Translations under genes and position numbers: made by a program
Notes under the pieces: generated by a model
Told to the model about the DNA's origin: nothing
The model's database searches: none
What the model saw: the letters and a program-made list of their open reading frames with translations, nothing else
Part shown: positions 19,001 through 26,293 of the stretch, one piece after another
Position numbering within the stretch: position 1 is the first letter of the stretch
Layout: every line of letters begins with the position of its first letter
Origin: SAR324 cluster bacterium
GTDB taxonomy: Bacteria > SAR324 > XYD2-FULL-50-16
DNA: 37,532 bases
Assembly (NCBI GenBank): GCA_028282885.1
Contig: JANQGX010000067.1
Coordinates: forward strand, 1 to 37,532
Direction of reading: 5' to 3'

Positions 19001-19223
19001 CGGGGCTACCAAAGAGATACAGTTGAACCAGATGATTGAGATTAAGAATTTCATCAAGGAGCAAAATCTCAATCCGGAAATCTACATCGAAACCCGAACT
19101 CTTGACGAAGGAAAGATCCGCGAATTAAGTAAGGAGTTTTATCCAACCGGATTTTTTAATATCGATAAACTGGAACCGGTTAAGATGCCGATGAAACAGA
19201 AATTGACCGGCAAACCCGCCTAA
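16068..19223 (+). CDS. Unrecognised 1051-residue protein
   Basis: A single long intact frame with an ATG start and no strong Shine-Dalgarno. I recognise no family. The first 25 residues are polar and lysine/serine-rich. The body is largely alpha-helical and charged, with no signal peptide or clear membrane span. Around residues 970-1035 a short alpha/beta region (KRAVVFFPGATKEIQ then NLNPEIYIETRTLDEGKI) resembles a Rossmann/receiver-like strand-helix pattern, without an identifiable active site. It ends convergently with the release-factor-like gene, the two stop codons overlapping at 19220-19223. Codon use looks like that of its neighbours, so recent transfer is not evident. It is tempting to link it with the unknown proteins at 6941-14117, but only proximity supports that. 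Confidence 0.78.
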   Translation: MKVKSYQLAKPEDQSSSSKGKQKKKLDMQVRFVSLVEKRQIQGIGQITDLMNDQGFAVDHFEYKVLKKSEIRRPINPKLKNSPTEKVTIEERLNVNANLKSVGQLEWRVLKDPENVLLLQIQRIKGDALSLPLFFNGIFSKERQILITGLTNAIKLQLTAKPDLKFQRIPEAIAQDTNVKEQLIHRASRSKGMQATARELLDFPGLPEEITRKIVAIATGKKEKLNDAEAINLILMSDLHSRYAPVFETFQSEIIERKTAVAQLARQFSILTQKISTRFLVGKLIDFLGENAPKCKNNQQIFTYLYQKLQQMEEQKIYVNKKLLDRKDLFKLLRSIICIARSQYDADLWQKCFYFLNPDDEQTLPEENEKTLSTLVSSLKGRLVTKETKISGNLTEIFLINNIAEYVLEEKVSIDDNAVSKQESGLIKSIVAPRLHVKVKKGSSQNDTEALFHEPKQGIQKLINSVHFVASAYGFLCGELIKKNLGRFLVQEKKTLIERFGEHFFDILYEQAIFESGLPLSRNQFAEWLKEIQLVAKPEELGYIPNEIESEFDPALTAGVLTGNALTTLSPTMSNEDFEKEYVTKRNAVLMFFNKITKGSSQNSEFSPFPIFQDYVSKGKYNLRSASFRNHVRETFLYEELSELVKLACAEIRTEVVEKANNKKIILQLPLKYHNLLFLGNTFDIPTGKLIIQARIHTITVNQLGEDRELSHRFATAFSKLLQETKTEKQQGLIQAMRIIGEYHKVSLEYIKLLTIVFMDRHLHRVILKQKLVNRDPRFLKFKMPDVDKLAIGSVRDINLNKIYQYNSPAAARDSSKIIQNQSFGELVQSVIYYNSVIESIESRKETVEEVKLLLSRFSNSMKKSKEWLSYSSIAGRIGDLISLPLHAMSEKVIKTLMDLSLKLNRLVTKHEYKNSVIAILHAEWKRSHPERSKDIYFYISFLGDDAPKGKTNLLLEIRKARDLIKMLRSKRAVVFFPGATKEIQLNQMIEIKNFIKEQNLNPEIYIETRTLDEGKIRELSKEFYPTGFFNIDKLEPVKMPMKQKLTGKPA

Positions 19224-19759
19224 CCCTCCATCCCGATAAACTGTTTCAAGCCAATTGCCGCTCGGTTTAACTCCGGAGTCTTTTCAAAAAATTTCCTGAG
19301 CTGTGAGGCAGTAAAACCTAAATCACCACTCATTGCAGACCAGTCTCCTTTGTGTCGGGCATAAGCATCAAACAGAAAAGCTACAAATAGAGGATAAACT
19401 GAATTCTTTTGGCTGATCCTGATCTTATCGGAACTGAAATAGGCCTCCAGTTCTTGTGGTAGTGGGGTGGTATGATCTTGCTCATTTGTTACGTCCGCAT
19501 AATCTGTTGCAATACTTAAACGCAGCTTTTTTAAAGCATTGCGAACGTTCTCCGCTTTTGATCTCGATTTGGATTCAGTAACGGACAGGTGCAATAGGGT
19601 AAGACGCACAGCGTTGGATGTCTTGTTCTTCTTTTGTCCTCCTTTCCCGGTTGCTTTGTAGATATCGACCCTGCATGCCGAAAGCAGTTTTTCGTCCGGC
19701 ATACGCAGGTAATGCAGCCGGCGGTTTGGTCGATATTTATCTTTGACAGAGCGATTCAT
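19220..19759 (-). CDS. GGQ-motif peptide-chain-release-factor-like protein
   Basis: 179 residues. The N-terminal 100 residues match the catalytic RF-1 domain: ATGKGGQKKNKTSNAVRL contains the peptidyl-tRNA-hydrolysing GGQ (40-42), and KSRSKAENVRNALKKLR matches the conserved helix after it. The codon-recognition domains of RF1/RF2 are missing, so it should act like a rescue or accessory factor (ArfB/PrfH-like) rather than a normal terminator of translation. The last 70 residues form a helical extension (GDWSAMSGDLGFTASQLRKFF) rather than the short basic tail of ArfB. It follows miaA by 26 bases. The minus-strand stop overlaps the stop of the convergent 1051-residue gene. Confidence 0.82.
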   Translation of the reverse strand: MNRSVKDKYRPNRRLHYLRMPDEKLLSACRVDIYKATGKGGQKKNKTSNAVRLTLLHLSVTESKSRSKAENVRNALKKLRLSIATDYADVTNEQDHTTPLPQELEAYFSSDKIRISQKNSVYPLFVAFLFDAYARHKGDWSAMSGDLGFTASQLRKFFEKTPELNRAAIGLKQFIGMEG

Positions 19760-19785
19760 GCTTGGGTCGTCTTCAGAACTGAAAA

Positions 19786-20715
19786 TCAGGATTGGTTGAG
19801 AAATTCTTTCACCAATTTTAAATTGCGATTCTCAATTTTTGCCTGCTCCAGCCAGTGAACGGAGTCATCATTTTTGTACCAGGTGAGCTGCTTCTTTGCA
19901 TATCTGCGGCTCTTCTGCTGGATGTCCGCAATCATTTCATCCTTTGTCATATCACCCCTGATATAAGACAGCGATTGCTTATAGCCGATTGAGTTCATTG
20001 AAGACAGCGTTTCGTCGTAACCCATATCCAGCAGCTTTTGGGTCTCGTCAACCAATCCTTGGTCCATCATCTGATAAACCCTTTTATCGATTCTATCGTA
20101 AAGGACATTACGGGGCCATTTTGCTCCCAAATAGAGAACATCATAACGTTCTTCCCGAAAACCATGCTGCTGCTGGTAATCTTGAATACTGTTGCCGGTT
20201 TCCAGAACGATCTCCAATGCGCGGGAAATTCTGGAAATATCATGTGGATGCAGTTTATGAGCGCTTTTGGGGTCTAGTTCTCCAAGTATTCGATAGCATT
20301 CACCGACTCCTTTTTCAGCAGCCAGGTATCTTACGTCTTCTCTGATTTCCGGCGAGACCTCCGGAACCTCTATAATCCCTTTGATGAGTGCTTTGAGATA
20401 AAGCCCTGTCCCGCCGACAAGAATGGCTGCTTTTTTCTGATGATGCAACTCATTGATAATCCCGTCGGCATCCTCTGCGAATTTACCGGCATTGTATTCC
20501 TGATCAGGATTGAGTATGTCGATCAAATGGTGTGGGGTTTTGGCCAATATTTCAGGGGAAGGTTTGGCAGTTCCGATATCCATCCAGCGATAGATCTGCA
20601 TGGAGTCGACGGAGATCACTTCACCATCTGCTTCATGGGCAAAGGTGATCCCGATTTCGGTTTTTCCTGCCGCTGTCGGACCAACAACGGCAATAATCCG
20701 AATCCTGTCCTTCAA
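19786..20715 (-). CDS. miaA: tRNA dimethylallyltransferase
   Basis: 309 residues. The enzyme adds a dimethylallyl group to N6 of A37 in tRNAs reading UNN codons. The P-loop GPTAAGKT is at 12-19, followed by the family strings SVDSMQIYRWMDIGTAKP, HHLIDILNPDQEYNAGKF and LVGGTGLYLKAL; the C-terminal RRYAKKQLTWYKND is also typical. The start is TTG, 3 bases after the lon stop codon, with only a weak GAG ahead of it, so translational coupling to lon is likely. miaA lies between lon and the GGQ protein, a plausible translation-quality grouping. Confidence 0.95.
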   Translation of the reverse strand: MKDRIRIIAVVGPTAAGKTEIGITFAHEADGEVISVDSMQIYRWMDIGTAKPSPEILAKTPHHLIDILNPDQEYNAGKFAEDADGIINELHHQKKAAILVGGTGLYLKALIKGIIEVPEVSPEIREDVRYLAAEKGVGECYRILGELDPKSAHKLHPHDISRISRALEIVLETGNSIQDYQQQHGFREERYDVLYLGAKWPRNVLYDRIDKRVYQMMDQGLVDETQKLLDMGYDETLSSMNSIGYKQSLSYIRGDMTKDEMIADIQQKSRRYAKKQLTWYKNDDSVHWLEQAKIENRNLKLVKEFLNQS

Positions 20716-20718
20716 CTC

Positions 20719-23169
20719 TTAATTGTGGGAGATTCTGGTTTCGCTTTGTGTGAAGTCACCAACCGAATTGTTCTGAATAACCTCTTTTCCGCCGTCCGGT
20801 AATTCGTCTTCGAGATCCTTGTCATTCACCGGTTGAGGAATTCTCTCCAGCAACAACTCAATGACCTCCGTTACCCTTTTCAACGTGTGGATGGTCAAAC
20901 CTTCTTTGATCTCATCGGGGATTTCCACCAGATCCTTCTCATTCTCATCGGGGATGATGACAGTAGGTATGCAGGCGCGCTTGGCAGCAAGCAGTTTCTC
21001 TTTTAGTCCTCCGATCGGTAGAATTTTGCCACGAAGGGTTATTTCACCTGTCAGGGCGCTGTCCTTGCGAATGGGAATTCCGGTTAATGCTGAAACAATG
21101 GCAACAGTCATGGCAACACCGGCCGACGGGCCGTCTTTTGGTGTTGCTCCTTCAGGAATATGAACGTGTATATCCAGATCCGCAAACACCTTTGAGTAAA
21201 TTCCCAAACCATTTGCATTGGATCGAACGAAGCTGTGGGCCGCCTGTGCTGACTCTTTCATCACCTCTCCCAGCTTCCCGGTCAGGGTGATTTTTCCGGA
21301 ACCTTTCATGGTGTTGACCTCAATCGTCAATATTTCGCCACCAAATGAGGTCCAGGCCAGGCCGTTCACAATACCGACCTCGTTGCCGCCTTCTACCTCT
21401 CCATATTTGTAGGGTTTCACCCCAAGGTATTCGATAACCTTTTCCGGTGTCATGGTAATGGCATCGGAAGGTTTCTCCTTGACGATAGCCGTTACAGCTT
21501 TTCGACAGACCTTGGCTATGGTTCTTTCGAGGGTTCGAACACCTGCTTCCCGGGTATAACTGCGGACAATCTCCAGAATACCGTCCCGGTTGAATTCAAC
21601 ATGTTCTTCTTTCAGTCCGTTCTCCTCCATTTGCTTGGGAACCAAGTACTTCAAGGCGATATGCTCTTTTTCGAATTCCGAGTAACCGGAGAGATTGATG
21701 ATCTCCATGCGGTCTATGAGGGGAAGGGGGATATCCTGCTTGATGTTGGCGGTGCAGATAAACATGACATTGGAAAGGTCATATTCGACTTCCAGATAGT
21801 GGTCCATAAAGGTATTGTTCTGTTCCGGATCCAAAACCTCCAGAAGCGCCGATGCAGGATCACCCATGTGACTCTGTGCCATCTTGTCAATTTCATCCAG
21901 CAAAAGAACCGGGTTATTGGTCTTTGCTTTTTTCATTGATTGCAGGATTTTACCGGGTAGAGCACCAATGTAGGTTCGCCTGTGGCCCCTGATTTCGGCT
22001 TCATCCCTGACTCCACCCAGGCTCATTCTAACAAATTTCCTGTCTATCGATCTGGCGATGGACCGGGCCAAGGAAGACTTTCCGACTCCCGGAGGCCCAA
22101 CAAGACAGATGATGGGTCCGCGAAGATTACCAACCAAATTGGCTACGGCGATATACTCGATGATTCTCTCTTTCACCTTCTCCAGCCCATAATGATCGGC
22201 ATCGAGAACATTTTGAGCATTCTCCAGATCCAAGTTATCATCGGTGTTGGCTTTCCATGGGACCTGCACCAGCCAATCAATGTAGTTTCGGACAATGTTG
22301 GCTTCGGAAGAGGTCGGCGGCATCATCTTCAGTTTTTTGAGTTCTTTTTGCACCACTTCAAAGGCAGCATCTGTCATTCCGCTCTCTTTGGCTTTCTGTT
22401 CGAACTCATCAATTTCCTCTTTCAGATCGTCCGCTCCAAGCTCTTTTTGGATGGCTTTCATCTGTTCGTTCAGATAATACTCTTTCTGGGTTTTCCCGAT
22501 CTGTCCCTGAACCCGTTCTTTCAGGCGTTGCTCTATTTTTTTGTGTTCCTCCTCCTCCAACATCCTGGAATAGACCTTCTCCAACCGATATTTGCTGTCC
22601 ATGGTCATCAGTAACTCCTGCTGCTTTTCGATTTCCATGGAGAGCAGAGGGATGATCATGTCGGCGATTTCACCGGGAGAGTAGTCACCCGATATTATCT
22701 TATCAAGCGATTCGGAACTGCGATTCACTTTCTTCAGAAAATTCTTGAACTCGGCCTTAACGGTTTTGGTCAGCGCAATCAATTCGGGATCATAATCCTC
22801 TACAGTAGGAAGTACCTCGACCTCTGCATGATAGGCGGTGGATTCAAGATCGACCTTTAGTCGCCGTCCCCTCTCTTTCCCCTCAAACAGGACTTTTATG
22901 GTCCCCTTAGGCAACCGCATGATCTGCAGTATGTTACCGATGGTGCCCATTTCATACAGATCGTTCTCTGCCGGGATCTCCACATGTGGATCTTTCTGAC
23001 AAACAACGAATATCTTTCTGTCCCCGGCCAAAGCTTCTTCAAGCGCTTCGATAGACTGCTGTCGTCCAATAAAGAACGGTATGGTCATATACGGGAATAC
23101 GACGATATTCCGCATGGGTAACATGGGTATGTCTATGATTTCCTTATCATCATATGTTGAATCAAGCAT
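20719..23169 (-). CDS. lon: ATP-dependent protease Lon
   Basis: 816 residues, normal for bacterial LonA. The N-terminal LON substrate-binding domain starts near IPMLPMRNIVVFPYM. The AAA+ module has Walker A GPPGVGKSS (about 357-365), Walker B VLLLDEIDKM, and the usual arginine-rich RGHRRTYIGALPGKI. The C-terminal S16 protease domain has PKDGPSAG with the catalytic Ser near 682, and the catalytic Lys in LRGKILPIGGLKEKLLAAKRA. It degrades misfolded and regulatory proteins in the cytosol. It heads a lon-miaA-GGQ run, and a TATAAT -10-like element is seen in its upstream region. Its distal C-terminal tail is acidic and variable. Confidence 0.98.
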   Translation of the reverse strand: MLDSTYDDKEIIDIPMLPMRNIVVFPYMTIPFFIGRQQSIEALEEALAGDRKIFVVCQKDPHVEIPAENDLYEMGTIGNILQIMRLPKGTIKVLFEGKERGRRLKVDLESTAYHAEVEVLPTVEDYDPELIALTKTVKAEFKNFLKKVNRSSESLDKIISGDYSPGEIADMIIPLLSMEIEKQQELLMTMDSKYRLEKVYSRMLEEEEHKKIEQRLKERVQGQIGKTQKEYYLNEQMKAIQKELGADDLKEEIDEFEQKAKESGMTDAAFEVVQKELKKLKMMPPTSSEANIVRNYIDWLVQVPWKANTDDNLDLENAQNVLDADHYGLEKVKERIIEYIAVANLVGNLRGPIICLVGPPGVGKSSLARSIARSIDRKFVRMSLGGVRDEAEIRGHRRTYIGALPGKILQSMKKAKTNNPVLLLDEIDKMAQSHMGDPASALLEVLDPEQNNTFMDHYLEVEYDLSNVMFICTANIKQDIPLPLIDRMEIINLSGYSEFEKEHIALKYLVPKQMEENGLKEEHVEFNRDGILEIVRSYTREAGVRTLERTIAKVCRKAVTAIVKEKPSDAITMTPEKVIEYLGVKPYKYGEVEGGNEVGIVNGLAWTSFGGEILTIEVNTMKGSGKITLTGKLGEVMKESAQAAHSFVRSNANGLGIYSKVFADLDIHVHIPEGATPKDGPSAGVAMTVAIVSALTGIPIRKDSALTGEITLRGKILPIGGLKEKLLAAKRACIPTVIIPDENEKDLVEIPDEIKEGLTIHTLKRVTEVIELLLERIPQPVNDKDLEDELPDGGKEVIQNNSVGDFTQSETRISHN

Positions 23170-23274
23170 GTCGGTTATCCTCTGTTGCGGGTTCCGGATC
23201 TGTTTCTCTTAAGGATAGTGTGGAAGTATTCAACGTCAATGGTCGGTTTTTATCTGTTGTTATCTTCTTTTTCG

Positions 23275-23280
23275 ATTATA
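23275..23280 (-). promoter_or_regulatory. Possible -10 element of the lon promoter
   Basis: A perfect TATAAT on the minus strand about 106 bases before the lon ATG. The -35 position (17-18 bases upstream) reads TTCCCT/CTTCCC, a poor sigma-70 match, and no clear sigma-32 consensus is present. The 200-base gap between leuA and lon is the natural place for this promoter. Confidence 0.3.
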
Positions 23281-23369
23281 TCACGGCCACCCGGAAAAGG
23301 GAAGACATTGCAAGGGTTATGGCTTTAGTCATCTGTTATGACGGGTAACCGTGATACTCCGGTACAGGA

Positions 23370-24929
23370 TCAAATCCCCTGCAACTCCTCCATTTCATCT
23401 GCCGTGACCGATCTGGACTTGAGGAACAGGTCCAGCCTGTTGAGAGCGTTAACAAAAGCCCTTGCAGAGGCAATGACAATGTCGGTGTGTGAACCTCTTC
23501 CCGTGGCCTTAATGCCCTCCCATTCTATTGAAACGGTAACGACACCTTGGGCATCGGTTCCACCTGTTGCTGCTTTGATTACGAATGAAGTTAGAACGCA
23601 GGGAATACCGACAATTTCACGTATGGTATTTAGGGCCGCATCGACCGGACCATCTCCCAGGGAAGCCTTGGCCGGCATGGATTTGCCATCGATCTCCATA
23701 ACGACCGTAGCTGTCGGGATGGTTTCAGTTCCTGAAGTCACATTAACGCTCATCAATTTGTACTTCTCGATGCCCGTTGAACGCTCCTCCATCACCAACA
23801 CTTCCAGATCCTCGTCATAGACGATCTTTTTCTTGTCAGCCAGTTTTTTGAACCGTTTAAAAATTTTCTTCAGCTCATCATCGGTGACATCGTATCCCAA
23901 GGTATTAATCCTGCCATTCAGGGCAGCCCTTCCCGAATGCTTGCCAAGAACAAGCTGGTTAATGGAAGCGCCCACCAGTTCCGGCTTCATGATTTCGTAG
24001 GTGAGTGGGTTTTTAATCACCCCGGCTTGATGAATACCTGCTTCATGAGCAAAGGCGTTGGCACCGACGACTGCCTTGTTGGCCTGGATAACGGTCCCGG
24101 TTAACTTGGTCAGTAACCGGCTGGATTTGAAAATCTGTTTGGTGTCGATATCCGTACTGACCTTATAGTGCTGGTTGCGCACGGTCAGAGCCATAACGAT
24201 TTCCTCCATGGAGGCATTGCCCGCCCGTTCTCCGATGCCGTTTACAGTGCACTCCACCTGTCTGGCCCCTGCTTCAACAGCAATTAACGAATTTGCGACA
24301 GCCAGCCCGAGATCGTTGTGGCAGTGGACCGAGAACACAGCTTTGTCGGCGTTCTTGACATCATTCATCAGCCGTATAATTAGCTGATAAAACTCCTGTG
24401 GAGTGATATAACCGACGGTATCAGGAACATTGAGCACGTTTGCCCCGGCTTTGATAGCGGCGGATAGAATTTCAGCTAAAAATACCGGATCAGAGCGGGT
24501 TGCATCTTCAGCGCTGAATTCCACGTGATCAGTGAACTTCCTGGCCCTGGTGATGGCCTTGACAGCCTTCTTGATAGCGGTTTTGCGGTCGATATTGAGC
24601 TTGCTTTCCAAATGAAGATCACTCGTGGCAATAAAGGTATGTATCCCCCAATTGTGGGTTCCCTTCAGCGAGTTGATCCCGGCTTCTATATCCTCGTCAT
24701 CTGCCCTGCACAAGGCCAAGACCTTGGGGCCTTTCAATTCATTTCCGATTTTCTGGACTGCATCAAAATCTCCGGGTGATGAGGCAGGGAAGCCCGCTTC
24801 GATGTAATCCACACCTAGTTTTTGCAGTTGCCTTGCCATGATCAGCTTCTCCTCGGTATTCATGGAACATCCTGGTGATTGCTCGCCGTCTCTCAAAGTC
24901 GTATCAAATATCTTTACTATGTCACTCAT
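23370..24929 (-). CDS. leuA: 2-isopropylmalate synthase
   Basis: 519 residues. It condenses acetyl-CoA with 2-oxoisovalerate, the first committed step of leucine synthesis. The TIM barrel shows FDTTLRDGEQSPGC, the metal-binding HCHNDLGLA, NGIGERAGNAS and GKHSGRAAL. The C-terminal 130 residues form the LeuA dimer/allosteric domain (for example SLGDGPVDAALNTI and GTDAQGVVTVSIEWEG), so leucine feedback is likely. It overlaps the dacB stop by ATGA, indicating translational coupling. No other leucine gene is in the window. Homocitrate or citramalate synthase is the alternative, but the full length and motifs favour LeuA. Confidence 0.95.
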   Translation of the reverse strand: MSDIVKIFDTTLRDGEQSPGCSMNTEEKLIMARQLQKLGVDYIEAGFPASSPGDFDAVQKIGNELKGPKVLALCRADDEDIEAGINSLKGTHNWGIHTFIATSDLHLESKLNIDRKTAIKKAVKAITRARKFTDHVEFSAEDATRSDPVFLAEILSAAIKAGANVLNVPDTVGYITPQEFYQLIIRLMNDVKNADKAVFSVHCHNDLGLAVANSLIAVEAGARQVECTVNGIGERAGNASMEEIVMALTVRNQHYKVSTDIDTKQIFKSSRLLTKLTGTVIQANKAVVGANAFAHEAGIHQAGVIKNPLTYEIMKPELVGASINQLVLGKHSGRAALNGRINTLGYDVTDDELKKIFKRFKKLADKKKIVYDEDLEVLVMEERSTGIEKYKLMSVNVTSGTETIPTATVVMEIDGKSMPAKASLGDGPVDAALNTIREIVGIPCVLTSFVIKAATGGTDAQGVVTVSIEWEGIKATGRGSHTDIVIASARAFVNALNRLDLFLKSRSVTADEMEELQGI

Positions 24930-26293
24930 ATTTCCTCTGTTGGCTGATTTGTTGGCGGAACTGCGGATCCATCTTCATGTACCCTGAAGGATCCTGTATT
25001 TAAAGATTCGCTGAGTTTTCTCAGCATCTTCAGCAGCCTATTCCTGTGATTGGACCGTTGATGGGTCATGATCACAAAAGGTCTCAACCCGTTGTCCGTC
25101 TCAAGATAACCTGCATAGTTGTAAACATCGGTTAGGGTTCCCGATTTGAGCCTGACACCGTCTTTTAAGGAGACTAATTCATGGTAGGGTCTGAAACTTT
25201 CCAGAACCTTCATTAGCTGGCGTGCTGACATCAGGTTTTGTCTGGAAATGCCGGAGGCTTCCTCAATAACCGTTTTCATCATGTCAAACTGCCATTTCTC
25301 CTCAAGATACCGGTTCATGACTTCCCTTGATTTTTCCATGGTGGCCGGGTAGCCAAGCTTTTCTGCTCCCATCACCAGAAAAATCTGATTTGCGATAAAG
25401 TTATTGGAATATTTCATTAATCCTTCCAGGATGAAGTCCAGGTTCCTGCTGTTCGGGTGACGAAGGAGCAGCGTCCAACGAGATTCTATTGGTTTGTGAT
25501 CGATTTCCCGAAGCTGAACTTCGATCCCGGCCTGCTTCATGAATGTGATGAAGAGTTCACCGACGTAAGACAGACTCTCCACCTTATCGTCGGCCAGGCT
25601 GATACGCTCCTCTGTTCCTGGTTTGATAATCTGCCCTTTGTTTTTGGCAAGGGGGGTCAGGGGTGTATGCTCTTCGGCGGAATAGACCACACCTTCCTCG
25701 GTTTTTCCCAGGAAAAGGGTGTTGAAATTCACCACCAGGGAGCCGTTTAAAGCATCATAAGGATTTAATGACCGGCTGACTCCGGGGATTTGTATCTCCG
25801 GAGAGAAAGCAGAGGTGTCTGTTCGGATCTGTCTGACTGATAATACTCCCTTGTCTTTCAGTCCGGAAACTATCGTTTCAATCTCCTCGGAAACAAGGAA
25901 GGGGTCGCCCCAGCCTTTGATTCCCAGGGTACCCTTTTGGTCGGTGTAAAACTCGGTCCGGAACCGGAAGTCCCTGCCGAGCAAGTCGATTGCCGCAAGT
26001 GCGGTTATGAACTTGATTAGCGATGCCGGAATCAGCTTCTTGTCCGGATTCAATGCGAATAGTTGATTACCTGATTCATCGTTCAGTAATACAGCTCCAC
26101 CATTTGTAAGTTTGGAAAGTCCGAGCTTCAGGGAATCTGCGGCAGAGGCTTGGAGGGTGAAACAAGCCAGGAAGGCAAGGCAGATAAAACAGACACATAT
26201 GCGCCTTTTAATGTCGGGAATTCCGCCTGGCTGGGTTCGTCTATAAGGTTTTGTAGTTGGGCGCTTCTTCTGTAATGTAAACATCGTGTACAT
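24926..26293 (-). CDS. dacB: D-alanyl-D-alanine carboxypeptidase/endopeptidase, PBP4 type (S13)
   Basis: Up to 455 residues. A hydrophobic export signal (about 32-50, CVCFICLAFLACFTLQASA) is followed by the S13 penicillin-binding domain: SxxK as S91-L-I-K94, SxN as YSNN, and KSGT for the KTG box. It trims or cleaves peptidoglycan peptides in the periplasm. The listed start is an ATG (a second one is at 26284) lying inside the 3' end of guaB and gives an unusually long polar N-region before the signal. A non-ATG start closer to the signal, for example ATT after AGGCGGA just past the guaB stop, cannot be excluded. The stop overlaps the leuA ATG by four bases. Confidence 0.92.
   Translation of the reverse strand: MYTMFTLQKKRPTTKPYRRTQPGGIPDIKRRICVCFICLAFLACFTLQASAADSLKLGLSKLTNGGAVLLNDESGNQLFALNPDKKLIPASLIKFITALAAIDLLGRDFRFRTEFYTDQKGTLGIKGWGDPFLVSEEIETIVSGLKDKGVLSVRQIRTDTSAFSPEIQIPGVSRSLNPYDALNGSLVVNFNTLFLGKTEEGVVYSAEEHTPLTPLAKNKGQIIKPGTEERISLADDKVESLSYVGELFITFMKQAGIEVQLREIDHKPIESRWTLLLRHPNSRNLDFILEGLMKYSNNFIANQIFLVMGAEKLGYPATMEKSREVMNRYLEEKWQFDMMKTVIEEASGISRQNLMSARQLMKVLESFRPYHELVSLKDGVRLKSGTLTDVYNYAGYLETDNGLRPFVIMTHQRSNHRNRLLKMLRKLSESLNTGSFRVHEDGSAVPPTNQPTEEI

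Noticed and set aside
21982..22614. 210-codon frame antisense to lon
   Set aside because: It lies wholly opposite the unmistakable lon reading frame; its length follows from the codon use of lon.
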